Assembly (NCBI RefSeq): GCF_001562425.1
Contig: NZ_LOED01000015.1
Location: 1 to 54,816 of the forward strand
DNA length: 54,816 nt
Direction of reading: 5' to 3'
Origin: Fervidicola ferrireducens
Lineage (GTDB): Bacteria; Bacillota; Thermosediminibacteria; Thermosediminibacterales; Thermosediminibacteraceae
A model generated the notes under the pieces. The model worked only from the letters and a program-made list of their open reading frames with translations, had not been told where the DNA came from and searched no databases. This document shows positions 41,464 to 52,265 of this stretch, one piece after another (position 1 is the first letter of the stretch; each line of letters opens with the position of its first letter). The translations under genes were made by a program, and so were the position numbers.

Positions 41464-42363
41464 TCATAAAAAAGACTTTTCTACCTTAACTAGGATATTT
41501 GGCCCTCGATGAAATATTTTTCCTACACCGAGAAATTGCTTTTTTTGATCGTAAATTACCGCATACTGATTTTCATTATCCGGTTCGGTTGATATGTTTT
41601 CTATAGGAAATTCGGCGCCTTTGAAAAAAGATTTTTCGTTTCTTAGTTGAATAATAACGGAGGACATGAAAGTGGAAAGAATTTTGTCTAAAGACGTAAG
41701 GATTTCTTGCGATTTTCCCGATGATACAGAAGCTTTTATATCTTCTAAAGTTATAGATTGAGATATTTTAAAAGGCCCCAGCTTGGTTCTTATAAGGCAA
41801 GATAAATGAGCGCCGCAACCCAATGCTCGTCCGATATCTTCACAAAGCGTCCTAATATAAGTGCCTCGGGAGCAGCTTACTCTGAATAAAACCCGTGGTT
41901 TTTCATATTTAATGAGCTCTACGGAATAAATTTCTACTGTGCGTGGTTTTCTTTCGACAATAATCCCTTGGCGAGCAAGCTCATATAGTTTTTTTCCCTT
42001 GTGCCGCACCGCCGAATACATAGGAGGTATTTGCTGTATTTTTCCAACAAATTTATTAAAAACTTCGATTATCGATGCCGATTCTGCGTTACAATCTTTA
42101 GTTTCTAGAACTTTGCCCAGGTTGTCACCCGTGTCGGTCGTGACGCCCAGCGTCATTTCTGCGACGTATTCTTTCTCGCTGGCTTCAAAAAACTCTACCG
42201 CTTTTGTGGCCTTTCCAACAAAAATCGGCAGAACACCGGCTGCACCGGGATCTAACGTACCACCGTGTCCAACTTTTTTTATACCCAGTTGTTTTCTTAA
42301 AAAATCCACGACATCATGAGAAGTCATTCCAGGTGGTTTTAAACAGTTAATTACTCCGTTCAC
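41464..42363 (-). CDS. truB: tRNA pseudouridine(55) synthase TruB
   Basis: This 299-residue protein begins GVINCLKPPGMTSHD and has the catalytic motif HGGTLDPGAAGVLP (Asp38), with CSRGTYIRTLCEDIG further on. It isomerises U55 in the T-loop of tRNAs. The GTG start overlaps the end of nrnA by 17 bases, indicating coupling. The order nrnA, truB, ribF is standard. Confidence 0.95.
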   Translation of the reverse strand: MNGVINCLKPPGMTSHDVVDFLRKQLGIKKVGHGGTLDPGAAGVLPIFVGKATKAVEFFEASEKEYVAEMTLGVTTDTGDNLGKVLETKDCNAESASIIEVFNKFVGKIQQIPPMYSAVRHKGKKLYELARQGIIVERKPRTVEIYSVELIKYEKPRVLFRVSCSRGTYIRTLCEDIGRALGCGAHLSCLIRTKLGPFKISQSITLEDIKASVSSGKSQEILTSLDKILSTFMSSVIIQLRNEKSFFKGAEFPIENISTEPDNENQYAVIYDQKKQFLGVGKIFHRGPNILVKVEKSFL

Positions 42364-43339
42364 CGCGATCCCTCTTCGATGTTTGCATATATTCTTTTAA
42401 AGCAGACAAAAAAACGTTCTTTGCTTTTTCCAAGGGGCCTTCAAGAGTACAGCCGGCGGCTCGTGCATGGCCGCCCCCTCCAAATTCCTCCGCTATTTTG
42501 CTCACATCCACCCACACATTAGATCTCAATCCGACTTTTACTTTTAAATTGTCCTGTTCTCTAAAAAGGACTGCAACTTCTACGCTTTCTATTTCTCTTG
42601 CGAAATTGATAAAACCATCCGCATCTTCTTCTTTGGCCCCTACTTTTTTTAACATATCTCTTGTTAGCTCCATGTATGCTATTTTGCCGCCTTCGGAAAG
42701 TTTTAAGGTACCTAATACTTCTTTTAACAGCAAAATCGATGCGTAGCTTTTCTTTTCAAAGACTTCTCTACTAATGAAATCCGGTCGCACTCCGATTTCC
42801 ACCATTTCTGACAATATCTTCAGACACGATGGGGTAGTATTGGAATATTTTATGGAGCCGGTGTCTGTAATAATTGCAGTGTAGATGCACGTGGCTATAT
42901 CGATATCGATTGGCACGTTGAGAGTCTTCACCAAATAATATACCATTTCGCCTACAGCGGACGATTTGTCGTCTATAATATTTATATCTCCATATAATGA
43001 ATTGCTTTTATGGTGGTCCAAATTAACTATAAGCTCACAGATCGATCTAAGGTCTTTTTTAAAATCTAATCTCTCCACATCGCCCGAGTCCAAACATATC
43101 ATGACTTCAGCACGATCTTTTTCCGGGATATATGGTCTTAGTTTTTCAGAATGTGGTAGAAAATTATATTTTGCGGGAACAACATCGTTGATGATAGGCA
43201 CCACATTTTTACCTAATTTTTCCAAGACTGTAGTTAAGGCTAAAACCGAACCCACAGCATCGCCGTCGGGTGCGATATGCGATGTTACAATAAAAGAGTT
43301 ATGTTTAAAGATTACATCCGCAAGTCTAGGAAAATCCAT
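42347..43339 (-). CDS. nrnA: DHH-family oligoribonuclease/pAp phosphatase NrnA
   Basis: This 330-residue protein has the DHH motifs HIAPDGDAVGSVLAL, CLDSGDVERL, LDHHKSNSLYGDI and the DHHA1 C-terminal motif EFGGGGHARAAGC. It degrades nano-RNA and dephosphorylates pAp in Firmicutes. It starts 3 bases after rbfA and overlaps truB. Confidence 0.93.
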   Translation of the reverse strand: MDFPRLADVIFKHNSFIVTSHIAPDGDAVGSVLALTTVLEKLGKNVVPIINDVVPAKYNFLPHSEKLRPYIPEKDRAEVMICLDSGDVERLDFKKDLRSICELIVNLDHHKSNSLYGDINIIDDKSSAVGEMVYYLVKTLNVPIDIDIATCIYTAIITDTGSIKYSNTTPSCLKILSEMVEIGVRPDFISREVFEKKSYASILLLKEVLGTLKLSEGGKIAYMELTRDMLKKVGAKEEDADGFINFAREIESVEVAVLFREQDNLKVKVGLRSNVWVDVSKIAEEFGGGGHARAAGCTLEGPLEKAKNVFLSALKEYMQTSKRDRGERSN

Positions 43340-43342
43340 TTT

Positions 43343-43705
43343 CTAATACTCATCTCCGTTATCATTATTCATATCCTTCAACAATTTTGAAATATGAATG
43401 CTGTACTCTATTGATTCGTCCAGTTTAAAATTCAATTTTGGCATAAATTTAAGTCTTACACGATTTGCCAATTCCCGCTTTATAAAACCTTCCGCGTGGT
43501 TTAACGCTTCAAGGACATTATGTTTCGTTTCCTCGTCTCCATATATGCTTAGAAAAATCTTTGCGTACCGTAAATCCTTGGATACCTCTACTTTCGTTAC
43601 GGATATCAGACCTTGAATGCGGGGATCTTTAAGTTCGTTGTTGATAATCTCACTTACCGCTTTTTGGATTTCTACAGATACCCTCTCAGTTCTAGAAAAT
43701 TCCAC
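43343..43705 (-). CDS. rbfA: Ribosome-binding factor A
   Basis: This 120-residue KH-fold protein begins RTERVSVEIQKAVSEII and has DPRIQGLISVTKVEVSKDLRYAKIF and the region LKFMPKLNFKLDES, the standard RbfA pattern. It assists maturation of 16S rRNA 5' end in the 30S subunit. It lies between infB and nrnA with 22 and 3 base gaps. Confidence 0.95.
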   Translation of the reverse strand: MEFSRTERVSVEIQKAVSEIINNELKDPRIQGLISVTKVEVSKDLRYAKIFLSIYGDEETKHNVLEALNHAEGFIKRELANRVRLKFMPKLNFKLDESIEYSIHISKLLKDMNNDNGDEY

Positions 43706-43727
43706 CTCAATGCCTCCCCGGTTTTCG

Positions 43728-45716
43728 TTATTGTTCCACTTGTTTATTTACAAATGCCTCCAGTATATCTCCTTCTTTGAGGTCGTTGAATTTCTCAATA
43801 GCTATACCGCATTCAAAGCCGCTCATTACTTCACGCACATCATCTTTGAATCTTTTTAAAGAAAGTATTTTCCCTTCATATATTACTACCCCTTGCCTGA
43901 TTACTCTGATGAAGGAATTCCTCGTTATCTTTCCTTCGGTAACGTAACACCCAGCAACAGTACCCACGTTCGGAACTTTAAACAGTGCCCTTACCTCAGC
44001 TCTTCCTAATACGACTTCTTTGAACTCCGGCTCTAACATTCCTTTCATGGCAGCTTTAATGTCATCTACGGCATCATAAATTACCCTGTAAGTTCTAATG
44101 TCGACCTTCTCTTGTTCAGCTAATTTTTTAGCATTTGAATCGGGCCTTACGTTAAAACCTATTACTATGGCATTAGAAGCAGACGCGAGCAATATGTCGC
44201 TTTCGTTTATCGCTCCTACCGCTCCATGAATAATTTTTACTTGCACCTGATCCGTCGAACATTTTTCTAATGCAAGTTTTAAAGCTTCTAACGAACCTTG
44301 AACGTCGGCTTTTATAATGCAATTGAGTTCTTTTATTTCTCCCTGTTTTATCCTGTCAAAAATTCTATCTAATGAAACTTTAGGAGTAGTTATATTTTCT
44401 TTTTCTTTATGGATTTCATGGTATTTTTCCGCAATCTCCCTTGCCTCTTTCTCGCTGGATACCACTCTTATAACATCGCCAGCACTGGGAACTTCAGAAA
44501 ACCCCATGACCTCCACTGGAATAGAAGGAGTCGCCGATTTTACCATCCTGCCCCGAGAATCTCTCATCGCCCGTACTTTTCCATAAGCCGGTCCAGCTAC
44601 TATTGCATCGCCGACCTTTAAAGTGCCTTTTTGCACTAATACCGTGGCCACGGGACCCCTACCTTTGTCTAATTTGGCTTCAATTATTACTCCGGAAGCC
44701 CTTGCGTTGTAATCAGCCTTGAGTTCGGCCATTTCAGCAACCAAAAGTATCATTTCCAATAAAGTATCAATTCCTATGCGATTTTTAGCAGAAACGTTGA
44801 CAAATATGGTGTCCCCGCCCCATTCTTCGGGTATTAGACCGTATTCCGATAACTGTTGTTTTACCCTTTCAGGATTGGCGCCCGGTTTATCTATTTTGTT
44901 TATCGCCACAATTATAGGCACTCCTGCTGCTTTGGCGTGATTGATAGCTTCTACGGTTTGAGGCATAACTCCGTCGTCGGCGGCGACTACCAAAACTACT
45001 ATATCTGTCACTTTTGCTCCGCGGGCCCTTAAAGCGGTGAAAGCCTCATGCCCCGGTGTGTCAATGAATACTATTGTTTTACCATCTTTTTCTACCTGCG
45101 AAGCTCCTATGTGCTGTGTAATACCTCCTGCTTCAGATGCGGCGACATTCGTTTCTCTTATTGCATCCAAAAGCGTCGTTTTGCCGTGATCTACATGTCC
45201 CATGACGGTTACAACCGGAGGTCTCGGTTTTAGTTCTTCTGGCCGCGTCTCCTCTTCCTTCTCTAGTTCGGCAAGTTCATCTTCTCTTTCTTCCTCGGCT
45301 TCATATCCAAATTCTTTTATTAGTTTCTTGGCCGATTCGAAATCTATTTCGGCATTAATATTTACCATTAGTCCAAAATCCATTAATTTTTTTATCAACT
45401 TGACCGGCTCGATGTTTATTCGACTGCCTAAATCTTTGATGCTGATTTTGGACGGGAGAACAACCTTTTGAATTTTTGGTTTTGTGCTTACTTCTTCTGT
45501 GTTCTTGGGCGGTTCCGGGGTTTTTGGGGTCTCATTTTTTGTTTTTTTACTGCCTTTTTCTTCCGAGACCAAGTCCATTATAAGTTGAGCCATATCGTCT
45601 TCAAGGCTGCTCATGTGATTTCTTATATCGACGTCCAACTCTTCCAGTATGGAAATCAATTTTTTGCTAGATATCCCTAGCTTTTTAGCAAGTTCGTATA
45701 CTCTAACTTTCGACAA
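43728..45716 (-). CDS. infB: Translation initiation factor IF-2
   Basis: This 662-residue protein has two short IF2-N modules ([18 protein letters not shown] near the start and [20 protein letters not shown]). The GTPase core is [28 protein letters not shown], and domains II to IV follow. It delivers fMet-tRNA to the ribosome. The N-terminal linker is much shorter than in Bacillus or Escherichia coli. The start is TTG inside the 3' end of ylxQ (14-base overlap). Confidence 0.96.
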   Translation of the reverse strand: MSKVRVYELAKKLGISSKKLISILEELDVDIRNHMSSLEDDMAQLIMDLVSEEKGSKKTKNETPKTPEPPKNTEEVSTKPKIQKVVLPSKISIKDLGSRINIEPVKLIKKLMDFGLMVNINAEIDFESAKKLIKEFGYEAEEEREDELAELEKEEETRPEELKPRPPVVTVMGHVDHGKTTLLDAIRETNVAASEAGGITQHIGASQVEKDGKTIVFIDTPGHEAFTALRARGAKVTDIVVLVVAADDGVMPQTVEAINHAKAAGVPIIVAINKIDKPGANPERVKQQLSEYGLIPEEWGGDTIFVNVSAKNRIGIDTLLEMILLVAEMAELKADYNARASGVIIEAKLDKGRGPVATVLVQKGTLKVGDAIVAGPAYGKVRAMRDSRGRMVKSATPSIPVEVMGFSEVPSAGDVIRVVSSEKEAREIAEKYHEIHKEKENITTPKVSLDRIFDRIKQGEIKELNCIIKADVQGSLEALKLALEKCSTDQVQVKIIHGAVGAINESDILLASASNAIVIGFNVRPDSNAKKLAEQEKVDIRTYRVIYDAVDDIKAAMKGMLEPEFKEVVLGRAEVRALFKVPNVGTVAGCYVTEGKITRNSFIRVIRQGVVIYEGKILSLKRFKDDVREVMSGFECGIAIEKFNDLKEGDILEAFVNKQVEQ

Positions 45717-46044
45717 TATTCCCCACCTCCGTCGTTTTTGTTGCGCCTAAACGCCTCAGTATCTCTTTCGAAAAATTTTTATCGGTAATACCGATAATTT
45801 TTCTGGCTTCCTTTCCGATAGATTTTCCCAACACGTCGGATGTACCGTAGATTATGCAATTTATTCCCCTCGATTTACAAATACTTATAAACTTATCTTT
45901 TGTATTGAAGGATGCATCTTCGGATATTATAACCAAGCAAACTTTTTTCGACAGAACGGCCCTTTCCACCGCTTCCTGACCCGCTATAACCTTGCCTGCC
46001 TTACGGGCAATTCCAAGCAATGGCGGAATATCAAAGGGCCTCAC
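45703..46044 (-). CDS. ylxQ: YlxQ, L7Ae-family RNA-binding protein
   Basis: This 113-residue protein opens [20 protein letters not shown] and has LVIISEDAS and the [16 protein letters not shown] tail of the L7Ae/L30e/YbxF fold, which binds kink-turn RNA. It overlaps both ylxR (14 bases) and infB (14 bases), showing tight coupling in the nusA-infB operon. Its role in ribosome biogenesis is inferred. Confidence 0.9.
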   Translation of the reverse strand: MRPFDIPPLLGIARKAGKVIAGQEAVERAVLSKKVCLVIISEDASFNTKDKFISICKSRGINCIIYGTSDVLGKSIGKEARKIIGITDKNFSKEILRRLGATKTTEVGNIVES

Positions 46045-46306
46045 TTTTTATTAAATCCTCCTTTAGCTTTTCTATTGTTTCCTTGCTCACTTCATGGTCT
46101 AATGCTTTGGATAGCCTATCTTCTTTTAGTGCCTTTTCCAGACATTTAACGTCTTTGCAGAAATAAGCTCCTCTACCCGAACGCTTTCCTGTAAGATCCA
46201 GCTCAATTGAACCTTCCGGCGTCCTTACGATGCGGATTAATTCTTTTTTAGGTTTCATCTGTTTGCAACCCAAGCACATCCTCATGGGTATTTTTTTAGG
46301 GCTCAT
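46031..46306 (-). CDS. ylxR: YlxR, DUF448 RNA-binding protein
   Basis: The ATG at 46306, six bases after AGAGGGG, gives 91 residues; an in-frame ATG seven codons upstream lies before the ribosome site. The motif RMCLGCKQMKPKKELIRIVR followed by GRGAYFC and CLEKALK is diagnostic for YlxR. It is linked to RNase P regulation in Bacillus. The start is 13 bases after the nusA stop codon. Confidence 0.92.
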   Translation of the reverse strand: MSPKKIPMRMCLGCKQMKPKKELIRIVRTPEGSIELDLTGKRSGRGAYFCKDVKCLEKALKEDRLSKALDHEVSKETIEKLKEDLIKSEAL

Positions 46307-46319
46307 TTTCATCCCCTCT

Positions 46320-47351
46320 TTAATCATTTTTGGGACTCTTTATATCTATCTTCCAACCTGTAAGTTTTGCCGCAAGTCTTGCGTTTTGTCCTTCCTTGCC
46401 TATAGCAAGGGAAAGCTGGTGTTCAGGCACCAATACCCGTGCTATTTTACTATCTTCCTCAACTTCTACGCTGAGGACCTTTGCAGGACTTAGGGCGTTT
46501 GAAATATATTCAGCCGCATTTTTGCTCCATTTTATGATATCAATCTTTTCTCCCTTTAATTCTTCCACCACGGCTTGAACACGAGCGCCTTTCGGTCCAA
46601 CGCAGGCCCCCACCGGATCTACGTTTTCGTCTCTTGAGTGAACAGCTACCTTAGTTCTAGAACCTGCTTCCCTCGCAATGCTCTTTATTTCCACAATTCC
46701 TTCGTATATTTCAGGTACTTCCAATTCGAATAATCTTTTTACCAATCCCGGATGGGACCTGGACACTACAATGACTGGTCCTTTGGTTGTTTTCCTAACT
46801 TCAAGGATGTATACTTTTATTCTATCTCCAGGGGTATAGGTTTCTGTTGGTATCTGTTCGTTTGGTGGCAAAATAACTTCGGTTTTTCCTAGATCGATAA
46901 TCACATTCTTTTTATCGAAACGCTGAATTGTTCCCGTTACAAGATCCGTTTCTCTTCCGGCAAATTCTTCGTAGATAATGTTCCTCTCTGCTTCTTTAAT
47001 ACGCTGCATTACTACTTGTTTTGCGGTTTGAGCTGCTATTCGCCCGAATTTCTGAGGTGTTACCTCTATAGAGATTATATCACCTATTTTAACTAAGGGA
47101 TTAATTTTTTTGGCTTCGACCAGGCTAATTTCTAAAAGCGGGTCTTTCACTTCTTCCTTAACCGTTTTTTGAGAAAAAACTTTAACTTCTCCCGTTGCCC
47201 TGTCTATATTAATTTTTACGTTTTGTGCCGTACCGTAATTTTTCTTGTAGGCGGAAACTAAAGCAGCTTCAATGGCTTCCAAAAGTATCTCTTTGGAAAT
47301 ACCTTTTTCTTTCTCTATTTGATCTAAAGCTTCGATAAATTCGATATTCAT
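46320..47351 (-). CDS. nusA: Transcription termination/antitermination factor NusA
   Basis: This 343-residue protein has the N-terminal RNA polymerase-binding domain ([18 protein letters not shown]), an S1 domain (near 130-200) and two KH domains ([49 protein letters not shown]). It lacks the acidic C-terminal repeats of Gram-negative NusA, as normal for Firmicutes. It controls pausing, termination and antitermination. It follows rimP by 11 bases. Confidence 0.96.
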   Translation of the reverse strand: MNIEFIEALDQIEKEKGISKEILLEAIEAALVSAYKKNYGTAQNVKINIDRATGEVKVFSQKTVKEEVKDPLLEISLVEAKKINPLVKIGDIISIEVTPQKFGRIAAQTAKQVVMQRIKEAERNIIYEEFAGRETDLVTGTIQRFDKKNVIIDLGKTEVILPPNEQIPTETYTPGDRIKVYILEVRKTTKGPVIVVSRSHPGLVKRLFELEVPEIYEGIVEIKSIAREAGSRTKVAVHSRDENVDPVGACVGPKGARVQAVVEELKGEKIDIIKWSKNAAEYISNALSPAKVLSVEVEEDSKIARVLVPEHQLSLAIGKEGQNARLAAKLTGWKIDIKSPKND

Positions 47352-47362
47352 TTTTACCTCTC

Positions 47363-47836
47363 CTATTCGTCAAAATTGAATTTGTATTTCAGTTTAGCAG
47401 AAGATATTTTTTCAAAAGGAATATTTATAACGGTTGAATTTGTTTTTAATATTACCATTCCATTATTGTAATCGCTCAAAGTTCCTGTTAAGACTTTTTT
47501 TCCGTTAATAGGTTCAAAAGTTCTTATTTCTACTTCCGAGCCGATGTACTTTATGAAATCTTTCTCTTTTTTTAGCTTCCTCTCTATGCCGGGCGATGAA
47601 ACTTCCAATATATAACTGTGAGGAATCGGATCTTCTATATCCAACAACCTGCTTATTTCTTCGCTCACTTCCTGGCAATCATCCAAGGTTATCCCTCCGG
47701 GTTTATCGATGTAATACCTCAAATACCAGGACCCACTTTCTTGGACAAATTCTACGTCCACCATCTCGAATCCCTTGGAGTTTACAACCCGTTCTCCAAT
47801 TTCGCTTACCTTTTTTAAAATTTTATTTTTTTGCAT
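47363..47836 (-). CDS. rimP: Ribosome maturation factor RimP
   Basis: The ATG at 47836 gives 157 residues, the usual length; an open frame upstream to 47938 runs through the leader hairpin and is not coding. Key parts are GFEMVDVEFVQESGSWYLR, IDKPGGITLDDCQEVSEEIS and YILEVSSPGIERKLK. It assists 30S subunit maturation. It is the first gene of the rimP-nusA-ylxR-ylxQ-infB-rbfA operon and has its own promoter. Confidence 0.95.
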   Translation of the reverse strand: MQKNKILKKVSEIGERVVNSKGFEMVDVEFVQESGSWYLRYYIDKPGGITLDDCQEVSEEISRLLDIEDPIPHSYILEVSSPGIERKLKKEKDFIKYIGSEVEIRTFEPINGKKVLTGTLSDYNNGMVILKTNSTVINIPFEKISSAKLKYKFNFDE

Positions 47837-47888
47837 TCCCTTCACCCTTTTAAAAAATAGTTTATAGAGAAAGCGATTACTAATATGA

Positions 47889-47912
47889 AAGAGTGGGATT
47901 AAACCCACTCTT
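47889..47912 (-). promoter_or_regulatory. Leader hairpin upstream of rimP
   Basis: A perfect 9-bp stem (AAGAGTGGG against CCCACTCTT) with a 6-base loop lies about 50 bases upstream of rimP and 43 bases after its -10 element. The transcript continues TTTCATATT, a poor T-run. It is therefore likely a leader regulatory or processing hairpin, possibly a NusA-responsive weak terminator. Confidence 0.5.
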
Positions 47913-47954
47913 ACGCTTCCTAAGCTTAATGAATTCAAATGATTATCTTTACTT

Positions 47955-47983
47955 ATTATAACACATATTAGTTTTTATTACAA
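47955..47983 (-). promoter_or_regulatory. Promoter of the rimP-nusA-infB operon
   Basis: TTGTAA (47983-47978) and TATAAT (47960-47955) on the minus strand are 17 bases apart, immediately after the polC stop codon. It is the same -35/-10 pair and spacing as the rpsO promoter. Confidence 0.75.
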
Positions 47984-48004
47984 TATCAAGAAAACAATTG
48001 TGCT

Positions 48005-51000
48005 TCAAAATAGACTAATCTGGTTTGTTTCTTGCAAACCATTGAGGACGCCGTTTTGCCGGAGAATTTCTATTACATTTTTGGTTACTCTTGTCCGTAT
48101 TCTGAGATCTTCGATTGATGTAAATTTTCCTTTTTGCCGTTCATTGTAAATGCTTTGTGCCGCGGCGAGACCTAACCCTGGCAAGGCATTAAGCGGAGGT
48201 AAAATCCCGTCTTTAGTAATGATAAATTTCTTATAATGCGATTTATAAAGGTCTATAGGTAAAAATTGAATGCCTCTCATGTACATTTCATTTGCTACTT
48301 CTAAAATGGTGAGCAAATTTTTTTCTTTCGGGGTAGCATTTTTTTCTTTTTTATTAATTTCCTCTATTACTTCTTTTATCTTTTTAGGCCCTTGCAGTAT
48401 GAGTTCGGCATCGAAGTCATCGGCTCTTACGGTAAAGTAAGTCGCATAAAATGCCTCCGGGTAGTGAACTTTGAAATAAGCGATTCTGAAAGCCATAATT
48501 ACGTAGGCAACTGCATGGGCCTTGGGAAACATGTATTTTATCTTCTTGCAGGATTCTATAAACCACTGTTCTACGTTATTTTTCTTTAAAACCTCTTCAT
48601 CTTCAGGACTCAATCCCTTGCCTTTTCTAACTTTCTCCATTATATTAAACGCAATTTTGGGTTCAACACCTTTTTCCAACAAATGAATCATAATGTCATC
48701 GCGGGTTGCTATAACCTCTTTAAGAGTCGCCACCTTATTTCTTATGAGGTCTTGGGCGTTGTTAAGCCAAACGTCTGTGCCATGGGAAAGGCCGCTTATC
48801 CTTACAAGCTCTGAAAACGTCGTGGGACGAGTTTCTTCCAGCATCTGCCTTACAAATTTTGTACCGAATTCGGGAACGCCTAACGTTCCCACGGTCGTCC
48901 CTATATCTTCAGGGGTTACTCCCAGGGGTTCGACGGAGGAGAAAATTTTCATAGTTTCTTTGTCATCTAAAGGGATTTTCTTTGCATTAACGCCCGTTTC
49001 TTCTTCTAACATTTTGATAACGGTGGGATCGTCGTGACCTAACAGATCTAGTTTAAGCAGCCGTTCACTTATCGAATGATAGTCAAAGTGCGTAGTGATA
49101 ACTCCTGACTCTTTGTCATCGGCGGGATATTGGATTGGTGTGAATTCGTATATTTCCTTATCCTTCGGAAGAATCATTAGACCTCCCGGGTGCTGCCCCG
49201 TAGTTCGTTTGACTCCGGTTATACCGGCGGCCAGACGACTAATCTCGTATTCAGAGGCGCTCAAATTTTTCTCTTCTAGAAAAGCCTTAACGAAACCGTA
49301 GGCGGTCTTTTCCGCTATTGTTGAAATGGTACCGGCACGGAATACGTTGTCTTTTCCGAATAATTCTTCGGTATATTTATGGGCAGTAGGCTGATATTCA
49401 CCGGAAAAATTCAGGTCTATGTCAGGTACTTTGTCCCCTTCAAAATCCATAAAAACTTCAAAGGGTATGTTATACCCGTCTTTTTTCATGGGAGTTCCGC
49501 AGTCGGGGCAATTTTTGTTGGGGAGGTCTGGTCCCACAATTCCCTCGACGTTTTCTGGGAAAATAGATTTTTTGCACCTTGGACATAAATAGTGGGGAGG
49601 TAACGGGTTGACTTCGGTAATTCCACACATTGTCGCAACAAGCGATGAGCCCACTGAACCCCTGGACCCCACTAGATAACCGTCGTCAAGAGATTTTTTC
49701 ACAAGCTTGTGAGCAATCAAGTATATAACCGAATACCCGTTATTCACTATCGAGTTTAATTCCCGTTCTATTCTCTTTTTAACTATTTCAGGGAGATCTT
49801 CCCCGTATAACTCCTTGGCTCGTTTATAGGTCATGTTTATAATTTCTTCATCGGCCCCTTCTATTTTGGGAGGATAAAGTTCATCGGGAACCGGTTTTAT
49901 TTCATCTTCTATCTCATCCGCAATTCTGTTTGGATTTTCGATTACCACTTCTATTGCCGCGTCTTTACCTAGGTATTCATGGTCGCGGAGCATCTCCTCC
50001 GTCGTTTTTAGGTAAAGGCCTGAATTGATATCGCTGTCCTTATATCCCTGAATTGTAAGCAAAATTTTTCTGAAAATCTCATCTTGGGGGTTTAAAAAGT
50101 GCACGTCGCCGGTAGCTACGACGGGTTTGTTGTATTTTTTGCCTAAAGAATAAATTTTTTTGTTTAACTCTTCAAGGCTTTTTTCATTGGCTAAAATGCC
50201 TTTTTCAATTAAAAATTTATTGTTTTGCAAAGGTTGTATTTCTAAGAAATCGTAAAAGCTCACAATGCGCCTAATATCATCTTCCGAATGATGGTAAATT
50301 AAACTTTGGAATAATTCTCCGGCCTCGCATCCCGACCCTATAATTAATCCTTCTCTGTGTTTCCTTAGAAGACTTTTGGGAATTCGGGGATGGCGATAGA
50401 AATACTCTAGATGAGAGGCTGAAACTAATTTATAAAGATTTTTCAGTCCTTTTTGATTTTTTACCAAAATGGTAGCATGGTAAGAATTTAGGTGTTGAGC
50501 AGCTTTCTTTCCCACATAATTTATTTTGGAAAGGTCGTCTATCCCCTTTTCTTTAAGCAATTTAAATAACTCAATGAGTACCATTGCCGCCGTATTGGCA
50601 TCATCGTCTGCTCGGTGATGTTTTCCCATATTTACATTGAACTTTTTAGCAATTGTCTCTAAGCGGTGGTTTTTAAGTTCTGGAAAAACAATGGCCGAAA
50701 GATTTAAAGTATCTATCACTTTATTGTTAAATTTCATGCCGTACCTTTCGCAGTCCCTTCTAATAAAACCCGAGTCAAATTCAGCATTATGAGCTACAAA
50801 TATACCTTCTCCCACAAACTTCAGGAAATTTGAAAGGACCTCCTCTATAAACGGTGCCTGCTCTACCATGTCGTTGCGGATACCGGTTAAATTTGTTATT
50901 TGTGGGGAAATGGGTTTTCGGGGATTTACAAAGGAATGGAATCTATCTATTATTTCCCCACGATAGATTTTGACCGAACCGATCTCTATTATTTCGTCCA

Positions 51001-52252
51001 AATCCATGGATAAACCTGTCGTTTCTATATCGGTGACTACGTATACAAAGTCGTCGATGAATCCTTCAGGTGGTTCGACTATTACAGGAAATTCGTCATC
51101 AAATATGTAAGCCTCCAGACCATAGATTGGTTTAATACCTGCTTTTTGGGCAGCTTCGTAAACCTCAGGAAAGGACTGGACGACACCGTGGTCTGTAAAA
51201 GCCACCGCTTTATGTCCCCAATTCTTGCACAACTCAATAACTTCTTTGGGCGAACAAACCGCATCCATGGCGCTATATTTGGTGTGTAGATGCAATTCAA
51301 CCCTCTTTTTTTCACAATTGTCCGTTCTAATGGGTTTGGGGATAATTTTGATGTCTTTGGGTTTTAATTCTAATTCTCCTGAGTAAGAATTTTTTTCAAT
51401 TTTCCCTCTTATCTTTACCCAGATTCCTTCTTCGATTGTTTCTAGCTTGCTATAATTTTCGGAAGATGAAAATATTTTTACCGGCAAAGAACTTGAACCA
51501 TCGGTAAGCCCGAAAGTAATCATTTTAGAGCCGTTTTTAATTTCTCTGGATTCTAGCTTGAATACCTCTCCGCATACGATTACTTCGTTAATTTCGTCTG
51601 TTATATCCTTTAAAGGAACCGGCTCGCCTTCCACATCCTTGCCTAAAATTACGTTATTTGAAACTTCTTCATTCGGCCTATCATCAGATTTTTCGGTTGT
51701 AGTTTTCAATATAGCTTCTACAAGTTGTCTTTCTTCCTCAGATATGTCATAATATTCCGTTTGTTCTTTCTCTTTAAATACGACTTTCAATCTAACTTCT
51801 AGATTTTTAAAAAATTCTTCTATAAACTTACCGCACCGTTTCTTTTGCAAATATTCGATTCCGTTTTTTTCTATATAAACAAATAGAGTACTTTTGTCGT
51901 ACTCGCATGTGCTATTAAACATCCACAATCTAGCTGAGGGGATTTTTTTAAAAAGACTTTTCAAACATTCATTCCACTTTTCCTTAACTATTTCACTTGG
52001 CTTTTTTTCGACCCAGAGATTCTTTTCTACAAAATGTAAGGAAACATCCAGACAACCTTTCAGATTTTCTTTTAATCCGTTTTGGATTTTCAAGATCATT
52101 TCTTCCGACAGTTTTTGATCGGTTGCCAATTCGATTTTTATCTTTCTTTTGGCGGCATTAACGGTCACTTTTTTGATGAAAACATTGTCTAGTAGTAGCC
52201 TTTCTTCATGGCTGAACTTGCTCGTATCAAGGACGGCGTTCATTTTTATCAT
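48005..52252 (-). CDS. polC: DNA polymerase III PolC (Gram-positive alpha subunit)
   Basis: This 1415-residue replicative polymerase has an N-terminal domain with an OB-fold (VIVCGEVFKLESREIKNGSK) and a PHP domain (VELHLHTKYSAMDAVCSP, FTDHGVVQSFPE). Inserted in the PHP is a DEDD proofreading exonuclease (YVVTDIETTGLSMDLDEIIE, HNAEFDSGFIRRDC, HRADDDANT). The polymerase core has a zinc site (CPRCKK and CPDCG), GSRGSVGSSLVATM and PDIDLNFSGEYQ. It is the main replicase of Firmicutes. It ends just before the rimP promoter. Confidence 0.97.
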   Translation of the reverse strand: MIKMNAVLDTSKFSHEERLLLDNVFIKKVTVNAAKRKIKIELATDQKLSEEMILKIQNGLKENLKGCLDVSLHFVEKNLWVEKKPSEIVKEKWNECLKSLFKKIPSARLWMFNSTCEYDKSTLFVYIEKNGIEYLQKKRCGKFIEEFFKNLEVRLKVVFKEKEQTEYYDISEEERQLVEAILKTTTEKSDDRPNEEVSNNVILGKDVEGEPVPLKDITDEINEVIVCGEVFKLESREIKNGSKMITFGLTDGSSSLPVKIFSSSENYSKLETIEEGIWVKIRGKIEKNSYSGELELKPKDIKIIPKPIRTDNCEKKRVELHLHTKYSAMDAVCSPKEVIELCKNWGHKAVAFTDHGVVQSFPEVYEAAQKAGIKPIYGLEAYIFDDEFPVIVEPPEGFIDDFVYVVTDIETTGLSMDLDEIIEIGSVKIYRGEIIDRFHSFVNPRKPISPQITNLTGIRNDMVEQAPFIEEVLSNFLKFVGEGIFVAHNAEFDSGFIRRDCERYGMKFNNKVIDTLNLSAIVFPELKNHRLETIAKKFNVNMGKHHRADDDANTAAMVLIELFKLLKEKGIDDLSKINYVGKKAAQHLNSYHATILVKNQKGLKNLYKLVSASHLEYFYRHPRIPKSLLRKHREGLIIGSGCEAGELFQSLIYHHSEDDIRRIVSFYDFLEIQPLQNNKFLIEKGILANEKSLEELNKKIYSLGKKYNKPVVATGDVHFLNPQDEIFRKILLTIQGYKDSDINSGLYLKTTEEMLRDHEYLGKDAAIEVVIENPNRIADEIEDEIKPVPDELYPPKIEGADEEIINMTYKRAKELYGEDLPEIVKKRIERELNSIVNNGYSVIYLIAHKLVKKSLDDGYLVGSRGSVGSSLVATMCGITEVNPLPPHYLCPRCKKSIFPENVEGIVGPDLPNKNCPDCGTPMKKDGYNIPFEVFMDFEGDKVPDIDLNFSGEYQPTAHKYTEELFGKDNVFRAGTISTIAEKTAYGFVKAFLEEKNLSASEYEISRLAAGITGVKRTTGQHPGGLMILPKDKEIYEFTPIQYPADDKESGVITTHFDYHSISERLLKLDLLGHDDPTVIKMLEEETGVNAKKIPLDDKETMKIFSSVEPLGVTPEDIGTTVGTLGVPEFGTKFVRQMLEETRPTTFSELVRISGLSHGTDVWLNNAQDLIRNKVATLKEVIATRDDIMIHLLEKGVEPKIAFNIMEKVRKGKGLSPEDEEVLKKNNVEQWFIESCKKIKYMFPKAHAVAYVIMAFRIAYFKVHYPEAFYATYFTVRADDFDAELILQGPKKIKEVIEEINKKEKNATPKEKNLLTILEVANEMYMRGIQFLPIDLYKSHYKKFIITKDGILPPLNALPGLGLAAAQSIYNERQKGKFTSIEDLRIRTRVTKNVIEILRQNGVLNGLQETNQISLF

Positions 52253-52265
52253 ATGTATCCCCCAG

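Noticed and set aside
47837-47938. N-terminal extension of RimP
   Set aside because: The extension would be translated through the leader hairpin and gives a non-family sequence; the internal ATG yields the standard length.
48693-49037. Plus-strand open frame inside polC
   Set aside because: Antisense to the conserved polymerase core; no start signal.
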